From NCBI GenBank assembly GCA_027625915.1, contig JANTQA010000070.1, forward strand, positions 3,911,001 through 3,975,000: a stretch of DNA of 64,000 nucleotides, written 5' to 3'. Origin of the DNA: Anaeramoeba flamelloides (taxonomy: Eukaryota > Metamonada > Anaeramoebidae). Position 1 is the stretch's first letter, and each line of letters starts with the position of its first letter. Below, piece after piece: positions 48,701 to 59,736 of the stretch. The position numbers and the translations under genes are program-made. The notes under the pieces were generated by a model that saw only the letters and a list, made by a program, of their open reading frames with translations, was not told the origin of the DNA and did no database searches.

Positions 48701-51700
48701 TGGGTTTCTATCTCCGCTTTTATTGTCCGCTTATTAAGAAACACCCGAAGCCGATCAAACATAAAAACCTGCGTATATTGTGTGTTCTTAACAGTGACTA
48801 ATTTTCAGCATTCCTCTCCAAAATTTCTTGACTTGACGTAGTAAAAAAAAAATGTTTTTTTTTTTTTCTAATTTCAAAAATTGGTAATGTTTTTTCTCAC
48901 TTTGAAAACCTTTTATAAATGGTTTCTTCTCTCCTTTTTTCGAAGAAAAAAGAGACCAAACGTTTTTAATTTTTTTAAAAATGAGATTGATTTCTTTGGA
49001 AGAAAAAACAAAAACGTTGTCTGATTTTAGACATTGTTTTTAAACAAAGAAAGGGAATTCATTCGATTTCCAAACAGTACCAGAAAGTTGATGGTCTTTT
49101 TTCTTTGTCATCTATTGATCAAATAATTGAGTGACTTGAACCAATTTAATTTTCCAATGTCGTAAATCCTTGAGCGCGGCAAAACCTTATATATTTATGA
49201 GATTAAAAATTGGCAAAATAAATTGATTAAACTGTTCTAAAATAACTTTAAATAACATTTTTAAAGTGGAATTTAATAGTAAAATACTTCTTATTTTACC
49301 CAAATAGAATTCAAAAAAAGAAGATCAGAAAATTTCCAAACTTTGCCTAATTACTAAAGGATTTCCAAAAATCTTTCCACAGTGACTTCAATACTATCCT
49401 AAACTTTTTTGTGATACAATCACTTTCTTATCAGTAGTTGTTTGAAATTATATAGTTAAATTTTTCCAAATAAAATGTTTGAGATAAAAAAAAAATATAT
49501 AGCAATAAAATTTAAAGAACTTTTTCCCATTCGACGTATTCAAAGGTTGTTATTGATTTGATAATTTTTTTTCTTTACAATTTTCAAAACGAGATTTCTC
49601 ATTATAAATAAAATGCACACCAATTTTTAAAATATTGAATTTTATTTTTTATTGATTTGTTTTAATGAGTTTTAAATATTCAGTTGAGTGTTTTTTATAT
49701 GTTTTAAAGTGTTTTTTATATTTTAGAATGATACTATAATTAATTTGATTCAATTATGAATAATTCTTGACAATTTCTGTGCCCTTTTATTTGAAAAAGA
49801 GTTTATTTTTTTCAGATTAAAGTGTTGGTAAAATTTTGAAAATTCAATGATAAATTTTTTAGAATGAATTTTAACATGACTTATTATTTTTTTTTTTTTT
49901 CATGAAACATGTTTTTTTTTATTTTTTTTGTTCAAAAAGCTAAAATAAAATCAAATATTATTATTTTTATTTTCAATTTACTAAAAAATTTTCAAATAGA
50001 TTTTGATTGTAAAATTGTATTAAAAAAGAAAATTTTCAGATATTATTCTTCTTATTTTTCGCTAATAAATAAAGATACATTAATTGAAATTACTCAAACT
50101 GAAATAATATATACTATTAAACTCTTGGAGACAATTTCTCATTTATCGAAAAATCAAAGTAACAACAAAAAAAAGATCAATTTTACTAATGTTTACAATT
50201 AAATCTCAAATTTTTGAAAATTTAACATGATTAAATTTTGGTTTCATTTGATGTTTTGAATTCTATTTTAATTCTAACAATCAAGATAATTTTTGGGTTT
50301 TGCGTTTTTCTTTAAAATCAGTGAAAAAATACGTAAAAAAATATTTGAAAATCAATAACCTTTACTACCATTTTAAAATTAAAACCGATTTGAAAATTTT
50401 TTTCAATTTGACAATTTTTTCAGGGATGATTATTCCAAGTTCGAAAGATAAAGAAACTTTATTAACAAAACACTTTCTTTTTTAAATGGGTTTTTTTGTA
50501 ACTTGAAAGTCTAGCTCTAATTTAAATTCGAAAATAATTTTTGGAGAATTGAATCTAAATTGTTCATTTGTTTATTGGGATCGAAAAGTTTGAATCAGTC
50601 TTAAAAAAAAATATTGAAAACGAAAGTGTTCGCAAGAAAAAAACGAAAAGATACAGTGTCAAAAAAACCTGGGTTTCAAAATAAAACCAGTAACTTTTTT
50701 TCTTCTTATTCCAATACTAACATCTAATTCAGTGTTAAATAGTATACCTAAGTTCAACACAATTTTGATGGTAAACTCCTTCATTGAAATCAAAGAAAAT
50801 TTTCAATTAGAAAATTGAATTTGTTAAAAATTTTTCGTCATATTCTAATGTTTACAAATTTAATATTTTTTTGATGTTTAGAAAAAATTTTTTTCTTAAA
50901 TTAACTCTATTTTTTGAGAAAAAAATTTTCCAATTTGATCCTTTATTTTTTAGAATTTTTTTTTTAATAATAGAACTTTAAGAAACCACTATCATATTGG
51001 ATTAGGATTTATTGTCCATTTCTTGGATCTTTTAATGGGTAAGACTTGTAAAAAAAAGAAAAACGGTTTTACCAAGTCAAATGGGTTATTTTAACAGCAG
51101 TATGATTCCTCAAAAGTTTTTAACGTCTTGGGTATTCAGAAAGAGACTTTTGAAAATTTTTTTTTGTTTTAAGACTTTTGAGTTCAGAGACTTGAATTAC
51201 CATAAGTTTAAACAAGCGTTTTTTTTCGTTCTCAATTTGTAAAAAAAAAAACTCAAAAAAAAAGAAAAAGATTTTTCCTTTTTGCAAAAAAAAAAAGAAT
51301 AGTAAAAAACGTTTCAATTCGGTTTTTGTTATTTTTCATAAAAGTTAAAAGGTTACTAAAGCTAAAAGAAAAAAAAGAGTTTACTTTCCAAAGCCATTTA
51401 TTTCTTGAACAATAGCCTGCCGGGTTTCTTTTTTTTGGTGGATTTGAAAATCTTTTTTTATTGTTTTTTTTTTAAAATAAAATAAAAAGAGGTAATGTTT
51501 GAGAATCTTTTGAATAGAATCAGACAACCAAACCAAACAAAAAAAAAAAAAATTCACGCCTCATAACAAACCTGGTGAAATTGCGTAAAGTGAAGAGTTG
51601 GCCAGTTTGTTTTTTTTTGTTTTAAAAAGCTTTTGTGAAAGCCGATTTGAAAATAAGATTTCTTGATTTGAATCAAACACCAAAATGGGATCTTGATGTC

Positions 51701-51770
51701 TTTCCAATGATTTAAAATGCTTTTTAAGTGAAGTTGGTGGGTAAGAAGGGAGATTAGTTGTATTTCCCAT
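42779..51770 (-). CDS. PAS-domain protein, 3-4 exons with an 8-kb intron
   Basis: Minus-strand exons 51770-51572, 51451-51385 and 43420-42913 join in exact phase; a fourth small exon 42811-42779 after a 101-nt intron would end it at 268 residues. Without that last splice the frame reads on to a TAA at about 42770. Residues 1-25 start MGNTTN, then a PAS fold: DPILVFDSNQEILFSNR (first strands), SLYAISPDFQIH, a helix TRQAIVQEINGFGN, then FQWCFKNSHNKEF and LLCTVFLQNVQ as the last strands. PAS domains bind small ligands or partners and sense signals. The rest is a Lys/Ser/Thr-rich tail (TSTSTSTLAS, SLIDLLSP). No kinase or other output domain was found. Intron 2 is 7964 nt and packed with mobile elements. 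The 67-nt middle exon supplies exactly the missing PAS helix, which is strong evidence for the model. Confidence 0.8.
44549..45282 (+). mobile_element. Family C copy 4 with a nested insert
   Basis: Left end AAACTCCATTCCCAAAATTT, right end with GCCCAAATTTTTAGAATT. About 200 bp at roughly 44614-44810 are foreign to family C and match the dispersed repeat at 10722-10822 in inverted orientation. The internal frame at 44944 reads MKRENKKCIGKFVEISP and DRSNDK before a stop. Lies in PAS intron 2. Confidence 0.7.
46080..46390 (+). repeat. 310-bp direct repeat, copy 2 (PAS intron)
   Basis: Partner of 41490-41800. The frame YWEEELQRKKK then a Lys-rich helix is again readable but ends in stops. Lies in PAS intron 2. 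Confidence 0.6.
47608..47816. mobile_element. Family G MITE, 209 bp
   Basis: Perfect inverted ends of at least 26 bases (AACTCCATTTCAAAAATTGT onward), with TA on both sides (47606-47607 and 47817-47818). Non-coding. It lies 9 bases from the family F element. Confidence 0.85.
47826..49803 (+). mobile_element. Family F element, about 2 kb, TA-flanked, possible degraded autonomous transposon
   Basis: Begins AACTCTTTTTCAAACAAAAG after TA and ends CTTTTATTTGAAAAAGAGTT before TA. It is the longest element with this type of end. Two plus-strand frames lie inside: 48108-48341 (77 codons; Lys-rich start, then DRYELWLYLKNETFKIK and FFIDLIWKQSP) and 48641-48841 (66 codons; STFQWVSISAF, CVYCVFLTVTNFQ). 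They may be remnants of a transposase, but I cannot place them in a family. The section between about 48100 and 48840 is clearly less AT-rich than the rest of the intron. Confidence 0.6.
48303..48396. other. Long imperfect hairpin inside family F
   Basis: The arm AAATATGATATTGTTC and its continuation to 48336 returns inverted at 48365-48396, giving roughly 30 paired bases around a 28-base loop. It overlaps the end of the first family F frame. Confidence 0.6.
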
Positions 51771-54205
51771 ATTGAAAACTTTAAAATGAACAGAAAAGTA
51801 AAAAAATGAAAAAAGTCGAAAAGCTCAAAAAGTTCCTATTCAAGAAAATTGTTTCCAAAAATGACAAACAAAATCATTTCTGAGTTTTTCAATTAACATG
51901 AATTTTGAATTTAAACAAGATTAAAAAATTACTGTCATTTTCCATTAAATAAAGGAATATTTCGATTTCAATTGTTCAAGTATTTTTTCTGCTTATTTGT
52001 TGACAAAAATCAAGATCTTACTTGACAAATTAGAAATGATAACCTTACCAACTTTCTGTATTGAACCTTGGAGATCAAAAATTATTTTCTTAATTTGATA
52101 TTTACAGCTCATTTTTAAGGAGTAAGGTTACAAATGAATTATAAATTTGCTATATAAGTCTTCTTTATTCAAGCCGGTTCAAGATTTTTAGTCTCTTTTA
52201 TTGACGGATTAAAAGAATTTTTGATTGGCAATAGGGGTTTAGAAAGTGAAAATACATATAGTTATATTCCAATTAATAAATGAAAATTTTTATTTCAATT
52301 ACCAAAATGTTTGTTAAAAACTATTACTATTGCAATCAAATTTACATAGTAAAAATTTGGTATTAGAGTTCAATAAGGAAGTTTAATTAAATGTCTAAAA
52401 CTATCATTTCTAATTGATAGGTAAAATATTTTTGGATTTTCTTCAACTTATAAACAAGAAAAATATTTTGCAATATGAACTATAAATTGTTATTTTTTTA
52501 ATTGGAAAATAATAGTAGTGTAGACTTGGTAATTAACTATGTTTAAAATTAAAAAGAGATCTTTTTTTTTTTTTAAGAAAAAGTATACATTAAAGGATCA
52601 AAGAAAAGTACAATAAAATAAAATTGTGATATTGATTTCATAAAGATCTATTAGTTAAAAAGAAAATTTTCTAAAAATCAATTATAATAAAGAAATTATT
52701 CTCAAAAAAAAAAAAAAGAGAGAAGATACATTTATAATAACATTTCTTAACTGTTCAATTTTTTTTGATTAATTTATACTTTTTTCCTGAATGGTGATAC
52801 CTTTTCAGTGTATGTATAAGAGGGGCAGCATATCAGATCTGTGATTTTTACAAATATAGCCAATTACTCTTTTTAGACCCAAAAAAATCTACAAATTAAT
52901 AACCATTTTTAAAAAGTTGATTGTACATTAATTTTCATTCTAATTTTGTGACTTCAGTGTACGATGGACATTAGAACAAAATCTATTTTATAAACAATTT
53001 GAGATATTGGTTATGTTGGTTTCTTTTTTTGTTTTTTTTTTGAAATTTATGAAAAATTATTTTCGATTTTCCAATTTTAGTTTCTTACCCAAAACTTTAA
53101 CTTACTTTTTTCAAAATAATAGAAATTTACTTAATACATCAAATATGTTGTTATTTTTATTCCCTTTGTGTACAAATATCATAAATATTGTTGTTAATCT
53201 TTAAAATACAAATTTATGAAAAAATAATTGAAAAATGAAGAAAAAAATTTTACCTATATATATTTAAACGTTTTAACTATTCAAAAATATTATAAATGTT
53301 ATTATGGTTTTTATATTTTTTAGTACAGATTTATTGAATAACCTTCAAATTTGATTATGTCTTGTGTGTAATAGTGAATGCTTTTGTTGATGTTATTTTT
53401 GATAAAGAAAATAATAGTAAAAAGGATTAAATTAAAATTGTGGGTTATATGCACACGATATACATAATTTTTCTTATTCTAATTTTGGGATATTGGTATT
53501 TAATTCCTTTGATTTTATTTTGTTTTTTGAGTTAGAATTTTGAAGTAAATTATTCATAGAATTAAAAAAAAATTTACAAAAAATAGAGAATATTAGAAAA
53601 ATTTTCGATAAAATTGATTAATAATTAAGATTTTTCTGAAAATATCCAGATTTTTACCTTCAAAATTTATTTGAACTTAGGTATAATATTTGAAATTCGA
53701 TTGGATGTTGTCTTGGAACAAGAAGAAAAAAATACATGGATTATATTTTGAAACACTGTTATAGTTGTTTTACACACATTATTTTGATCACTGTATACTT
53801 TTTAATTTGACACCCAGCTTAAAATTTTCTGCAGCTAGTTATTTTGGACAACAATACACAAGAGTAAATATAAAACTGGGATCAAACTTTTTTTTTATTG
53901 CTCAACAGTTTCAAAATTTTCTTAAATTTCGATTTTTGGTGTTTAGAAGTCTCTAAGACGTCTAGTTTTCGAGATATTGCCCAAAATCGATTTTTATGTA
54001 CAAATTTTTTTATAGTGATTTTTCACAACTATTTTGGGCAATAAATCAAAAAATATAAGAGCCACAAAAAAATGAAAAATTGAGATTGTTTTTATATTTT
54101 TTATATAGTGACTCCCATAGATTAAAATGAATTTTAAAGTTTTTTTTTGAAAAAAAAAAAAAAAAAATTTTTTTTAATTGTAGGATTTTGTATATATAAA
54201 TAATT

Positions 54206-54236
54206 TAAAATCTTCTACGGGGAGTAGAAGATTTTA
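54206..54236. other. Perfect 13-bp stem-loop
   Basis: TAAAATCTTCTAC and its exact reverse complement flank a GGGGA loop. The GC content of the loop and stem base stands out in this tract. Confidence 0.6.
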
Positions 54237-54239
54237 CTT

Positions 54240-54345
54240 AGTTACCAGAATTTATACGAATTTTGGTACCTAAAGAAGATTTTTATTTTTGAAAAAAAAA
54301 ATTTTGAAAAGATTTATAGGTAAATTCTGGTAGCAAACATATATA
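54240..54345. mobile_element. Very small MITE-like element
   Basis: GTTACCAGAATTTAT near the left end pairs with AGGTAAATTCTGGTAGC at the right, about 100 bp apart. Only one copy seen, so the call is tentative. Confidence 0.4.
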
Positions 54346-54413
54346 CTTTAATTGATCAAATTATATATATATAATTTAAAAAAAAAAAAAAAAAAAAACA
54401 TTAATAATTTTAT

Positions 54414-54494
54414 TGATCTTTCCGGGAATCGAACTTAGGATAAACACTTTTCAAATTTTGAGAAATCGGTGCTCTACCGCTGAGCTAATGAGTA
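54414..54494 (-). ncRNA. tRNA-like sequence with A and B boxes (tRNA pseudogene or SINE head)
   Basis: On the minus strand, TAGCTCAGCGGTAGAGC forms a perfect tRNA D-arm and A box, and AGTTCGATTCC is a good B box about 40 bases further on. The anticodon stem does not close (CCGAT has no partner), the T stem has two A-C mismatches, and the 5' and 3' acceptor strands do not pair. A long T run follows downstream, able to end Pol III transcription. It is therefore either a dead tRNA or the head of a tRNA-derived SINE. Confidence 0.5.
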
Positions 54495-56059
54495 ATTATT
54501 GGATATTTTAAAATTATAAAATTCTGAAGATAATGAAATTGAATTTTTCATTGAGTAATTTTTCTAATATATTTTTTTTTTGAAAAAAAAAAACTAAAAG
54601 TTTTTTGTGATGAAAAAAAAAATTTGTTTTTTTTAATTGTAAAAAAATTATAAAATTTAAAATTGAATTGAAAAAAACTTATAAAAAAATTTGTTTTTTT
54701 GAAAAAAATTTGTTTTTAATTTTTTAGCATTTTTTTTTTATATTTTTCTAGTGATTACACTATCAAAAATTTGAAAAAATGAATATTTAGATAAAATAAG
54801 ATGAGGTCTAATAATTTTTTTTTTCAAAATATCGGTAATGTGAATTTTTTTCTGATAAATTTGAAAAAAATGAAATTTTACTAGAGTTTTCCTATTAAAA
54901 AAAAATTATTTTTTAAACAAGTTTTTTCAGTGAAAATAAAAATAAAAATCATTTTTTTTGAGATATTTAAAAAAAATATTTTTTTTTCAAAGTGACCAAT
55001 TTTTAGTACATTAAAAAAAATTTTGAAAAAAATTTTTTATATACATTCTTTAAAATTTTCATTTTTGAAAAAAGTCAAAAACACCCATTTTAAATTCTAA
55101 ATATTTTCGAAACCACTTACCCTCATAAAGTTTAAATTTGAAAAATTCATAAAAAAAAATCAAAATAAAAAATTTTGAAAAAAAATTTTTTGTCTATGTC
55201 AAAAGTATTTTTATATTTCATTTTATCAAATAATATTCACCATAACTTATATATTTTTATAATTATCTTGGAGAAAAGTGAAAAAAAATTAAAAAAAATT
55301 TTTTTCTAATCTAAAAAAATAAATTTCAAAATTAAAATTTTTATAACTATTGTAGTTTAAAATATATTATAAATATAATATTTGAGTAAATCAAAAATGA
55401 GAAAATCAAAAGAGTAGTAAAAAAAATTTCAAAAAAAAATTTTTTTTTAAACCTTCATTTTTTCAATTTTTTTCACCAAAATCATATTTTTTATGAAAAA
55501 TTACCCTAGTAAGATGATCTTAAAAATACCAAAAAAAAAATATTTTTGTGTTAAAATGCACCTTTTTGAAAAATGAAAAATTCAAAATTTCAAAAAAAAA
55601 TTTTTTTTTGACAAAAAATCGAAAATTGAGAATAACTTCTAAACTAGAGGATATAAAGAGCTCTAAACTTGAAAAATCAATTTTTAAGATTATTTTGATT
55701 TTGGAACGATGAGTAATTTGCCCAGAGATCCAATATTTAAAAATTCAATTTTTTTCAATTTATACTTGTGTGACAGTCTGTAAGATTTCATTCTCTGATA
55801 TTCTTTCAAATTTCAAATACTCGCCACGGAAGAAGGTCTAAAAAAGGATAAAAAATAATAATAAACAAAAGATAAAATTTTAAATTTAATTGAAATTTTA
55901 AATTTAATTGAAATTTTTGAAAGTTATTTAAGGGAGTAATAATTTTTGAAAATAAAATGAAATTTTTTCAAGATCTTGAAAAATTTTGTTTTTGTAATTT
56001 GTTTTTCAACTTATGAAATAGATGAGTTAACCATATTTAAACAATTTATTGATTTGAGT

Positions 56060-57180
56060 CTCTTTATTGAAATTCAAAATTTACATGTTTCCAAGATAAA
56101 ACGAAAAAAAGTAACCAATTATTTAGTTTAAGAATTTAGTTAATTCTTGAAAATGGAAAAACATATTTTTCGTTTTATCTTAGAAAGTCGTGATTTTTGA
56201 AAGAAATTTTAATATTTTGTTATTATTTTTCTTTGATTTTTATTTCAAGTTAAATATCAGCCAATAAAAATAATTGAAGTATTTTTGATTCAATAAATGA
56301 ATATTTGGTAGAATACTAACTATATTTTATCTATTAAATTGAGATCTATTATGCAAAAAAAGTTTTTTTAATGTTTTAAAAAAGTTTTTTTCTGATTATC
56401 AAAAAATGAAAAAAAAATGCAAAAAAATTTTTTAACAAATTGTAGAAGATTTTTTTAACAAATTGTTTGGTCTTATTGCCAATAATCCTTATATACAAAT
56501 CCAATTATTTTTGGTTGAAAAAAATTGATTTTGAATTTTGAGGATACAATTAACTAATTCCCAAATATCTTCAAAAAAATTTTATTTTGAAAAAGCGACT
56601 TTCATCTTAAAACTAAAACAAATTTTAAGGGTAAAATTTTTAAAGGGCTTTAAAAATTTAATTATAAAAACTATTCTTCATAAAAAAATACAATTACTTT
56701 TTAATCTTCTGAATATATCATTTTTTTTGGTTAACCAAATGTATCATCTCAAAAAAGAAAAAAAATCTTTAGATTTACAGTTAGTTTCCTTTTTAAGGTA
56801 CAAACTTTCAACGAAATTTAAGTAACAATAAAAATCTCAAATTAAAGCACAAAATTCAAATTCTAGTAAAAATAAATAGTAAAAAAAAATATTACAAATT
56901 TTGTGCCTTAATTTGAGATTTTTTTGTTCTCTAAATTTCGTTGAAAGTTTGTGCCTTAAAAGTGAAACTGGCTGTATAATACTGGTAACAAAGACTTTTT
57001 ATAGTATAATAATGATCAAAATGACAATAAACAGGGTAAAAACTTGTTATAATGTGAGAAATAAAATGAATTTTCTGGTTTTCTTTTTCAGAAAAAATGG
57101 AATAAAAAAAATTGATCTCACTAAACTAATTTTCTTTTATGTCTTTCTTAGTCGATCAGAATTTTTTGACACTTGACAGA
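56060..57180 (+). repeat. Repeat Q copy 2 with remnant open frame
   Basis: Colinear with 13100-14005, apart from a fold-back inserted at 56778-56973. A 95-codon frame at 56538-56825 contains GFKNLIIKTILHKKIQLLF, comparable to LKNLIVITIFLKTIQIFF in copy 1. The frame is broken by the fold-back. Confidence 0.55.
56778..56973. mobile_element. Fold-back element inserted into repeat Q
   Basis: Arms of about 79 bases (56778-56856 and 56892-56973) are inverted copies, including AACTTTCAACGAAATTTA. Absent from the matching point of repeat Q copy 1, so it is a later insertion. Confidence 0.7.
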
Positions 57181-57261
57181 TACAAAATTAGTAATTAGAG
57201 AATACCACCAAGAATATATTTTAAAATTTTGCCTTGTTACCTTAGAAGACTGATCCCTTAA

Positions 57262-58640
57262 GGCAGTAGCCACGGCAAAGAAAAATTTTTCATTTTTTTG
57301 CAATTCTGAAGAGGATCAGAAAATAACATTTTTTACTCTGGTTGTATCTCATAGATTTTTATTATTTAAAGTACTTCATTCATTAGATTTTTTAAAATTT
57401 TTTTTCAAAGTCTCAAAGAAATTGCCACAATAGAATGTTGAGTTGAATTGTTTAAAATAGTGTTTTGAATGTTGAATGACTTATCTTTTATCCTTCTCTC
57501 AACATTCTATTGTGGCATTTAATTTTTTCATATTTTTCATTTTTTTATTTTTTCATCATTTTTGAGATTTTTTTAATCCTGACAACATAAAGCAATTAGA
57601 AATATTTTGATGTTAGTGGCATTTGGGATTAATGGATTTTGTTTAAAAAGAACAACAATATTACAATTGAGAGAGTATAAAAGGAAACATAAATGGGACT
57701 TAAATAGCTAGAAGATTCCAAAAAAAGAATAATTAAGTCAAATTATTACTTGTTAGGATTTTAAATCGTTGGGTTTAGTGGAATATGAGAAGTGAATATG
57801 ATTATACATTATCAAAGTTTAAACCACAAAATAGACATAAGTTTTATTCAAAGAATCTGAAATTATCTTCTCCCAAAAAAAAAAACTAAACCCCATTCCA
57901 AAAATTTGGACACATCTAAAATCAAAAATTGGAAAACAAAAACTCTATTTATTATATTTTTCCAAACATAATATAAAACCATATTTAAGTAACATAATAT
58001 TAATGTTTTTTTAAGTAATCACTTTCATCCAAATATAAGAAAACAATATAAAATAAAAAATCAAAACAAGTGTGTCCAAAATAAGGAAACGAGCTGAAAT
58101 GAAAGAGTTTGAACAAAAAATATATTGGTAGATTTGTTAAAATTACACCAACAATTGTTGATCGATCAAATGATAAGATACCATGCACCGGTTATATGTG
58201 GATTTTTCAATTTAAGAAACTCAACTGTAACCATTGTTCAACCATCTATAAAAAATTTTCAGATCTAACTAAACAGATTAAATAACTGAAAAAAAGAAAA
58301 TGAAAACAAAAACAAAAAAGACAAAAAATGAAATAGTTTGTTGAATTAAAATTAATTTCCAATTGGATGTAAATCATGTTATTGTTATTTTTCCAACTGT
58401 TTAAACTATGTCCAAATTAATGGAATTAAGTTCCTGATAATAAAAAAATAATAAAAAAAAAAAAACTATTTTATCAATATAATCTCTTTTTTTTTATTGT
58501 TGAACATTACTAAAAAAAAAATATCAAATAATTTTTTAAAAAAAATTTTTAGAGAATCTACGATCACACGCCACTAAAATAAAATGTTCTTATCTCATCT
58601 CTCTCAAATTTTTATCATGTCTTATGGTGTAGCTACTCCC
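57262..58640 (+). mobile_element. TTAA-flanked element, copy 2, carrying family C
   Basis: Flanked by TTAA at 57258-57261 and 58641-58644; ends GGCAGTAGCCAC and GTAGCTACTCCC. It is highly similar to 34857-36210 along its whole length, including the internal 20-bp inverted repeat and the nested family C element at 57886-58437. Confidence 0.8.
57886..58437 (+). mobile_element. Family C copy 5, nested in TTAA element copy 2
   Basis: Inserted at the same site as copy 3 in the other TTAA element, after ATTATCTTCTCCC and a run of A. The internal frame is disrupted by a short insertion near 58090 but still shows the DRSNDK region. Confidence 0.75.
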
Positions 58641-58940
58641 TTAAAAGAAAAATATTTGTTTACTTTCAATAACCTGAAACTCTTTTTATGAAAGCCAAAA
58701 AGTGTAAAGTTGTTGAAATTATATGTTTTTAAAAAGTTTGACTTGGAAAAAATTGTAAACAGAAAGTTGTTGAATTGTGATCTTGTAATTTGTTTCAAAA
58801 TTAGGAACAATTTGAAAAAAACAAAGTATTCGAAAGTAAAATAGGTGATGACAATTTTTGTGCTATTCTTGCCTTGCTCAAATGTTTTATTTTTCATTTT
58901 TTTTTATTTCACTTCAAAATAATTAATATTCAATTCAAAT

Positions 58941-59135
58941 ATGGGAAAAGTACACGGATCACTTACACGTGCAGGAAAGGTAAGAAACCAAACACCAAAG
59001 GTAGAAAAACTTCCAAAGAAAAAGAAACTTACAGGCCGTGCCAAAATGAGATTTTTATATAACAAAAGATTTGTTCATGTTGTTGAAGAACAAGGAAGAA
59101 GAAGAGCAGGACCAAACTCTAACAAAAACAAATAA
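58941..59135 (+). CDS. RPS30: 40S ribosomal protein S30 (eS30), no ubiquitin-like fusion
   Basis: A single 64-residue frame. eS30 is a small basic protein of the 40S head/body region near the decoding site. The match to the family is continuous: [46 protein letters not shown], and a GP-N ending. In animals eS30 is made as a fusion to a ubiquitin-like domain (FAU); here the ATG directly starts the ribosomal part, as in yeast, plants and many protists. No intron is needed. The start is fixed by the universal KVHGSL beginning. The TTAA element ends only 300 bases upstream, so its promoter is short or overlaps the element. Confidence 0.96.
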   Translation: MGKVHGSLTRAGKVRNQTPKVEKLPKKKKLTGRAKMRFLYNKRFVHVVEEQGRRRAGPNSNKNK

Positions 59136-59736
59136 TTTGACTACTGAATACGTTTCTTCGATTATATAAGGTCAATAGAAATAGAAGTTAAAGTTTTTTT
59201 AAAAAGCAAACTTAATTTAATAAAAAAAAAAAAACAAAAAAAAAATTATGAATTATTATTTTGCTTCTTTAATTTTCTTGTTTTCAGGAAAAACAACAAA
59301 ACCAAAATTCCTTTTTTAAATTTTCTGTTTGAATAACTTTCTATAAAAAGATCTCACACTTTTAATTGTTTGTTAATTTTTTTTTTTTTTCTTTTTCTTT
59401 TTTTTTTTTATTTCCTAATATGCCTTCTTTGTGTACCATAAATTTTTGAATCAAAATTAATCTTGTTTTAACAATTCGATCTCTTCTAATTGTAAACCAA
59501 AAAGCTCAACTAATTTTAACAGTTCGATCACCATTTGGCTGGAATCTTTTCTTTTAATTTTCATAATTTATCACTTTTTGTTTCAGTGCTTGACTCTTTT
59601 TTGAAACATTTTAAAAATATGTTTACAGGCTTTTTGATTTCCTTTTTTATTTTTTTCTTATCCCAACAAAAAATACTACAGAAAGAGTATAAAATAGAAG
59701 TATTATTTTTTTTTAAGTTTTCGGTTTTATGTTTAA

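Larger units (their letters stand above)
53850..55850. repeat. Extreme A/T homopolymer tract
   Basis: About 2 kb dominated by alternating runs of A and T of 5-18 bases (typical unit TTTTGAAAAAAAATTTTTTT). No open frame. The edges are less repetitive: GTTTTCGAGATATTGCCCAA near 53963 and GAGTAATTTGCCCAGAGATC near 55710. Structure and origin unknown; it may be satellite-like or a decayed element. Confidence 0.45.
51771..58940. other. Region between PAS and eS30 genes
   Basis: The PAS and eS30 genes diverge here, so both promoters lie inside. Contents: a tRNA-like sequence (54414-54494), an A/T homopolymer tract (53850-55850), repeat Q copy 2 (56060-57180) and TTAA element copy 2 (57262-58640). 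No further coding exon is supported between 51771 and 53600. Confidence 0.5.

Noticed and set aside
48641-48841. Second PAS domain (FQWVSISAF resembles the FQW strand of PAS)
   Set aside because: The rest of the frame does not follow the PAS strand order and it lies within a transposon-like element on the opposite strand from the PAS gene.
54414-54494. Functional tRNA gene
   Set aside because: Anticodon stem and acceptor stem do not pair and the T stem has two mismatches; kept only as a tRNA-like sequence.
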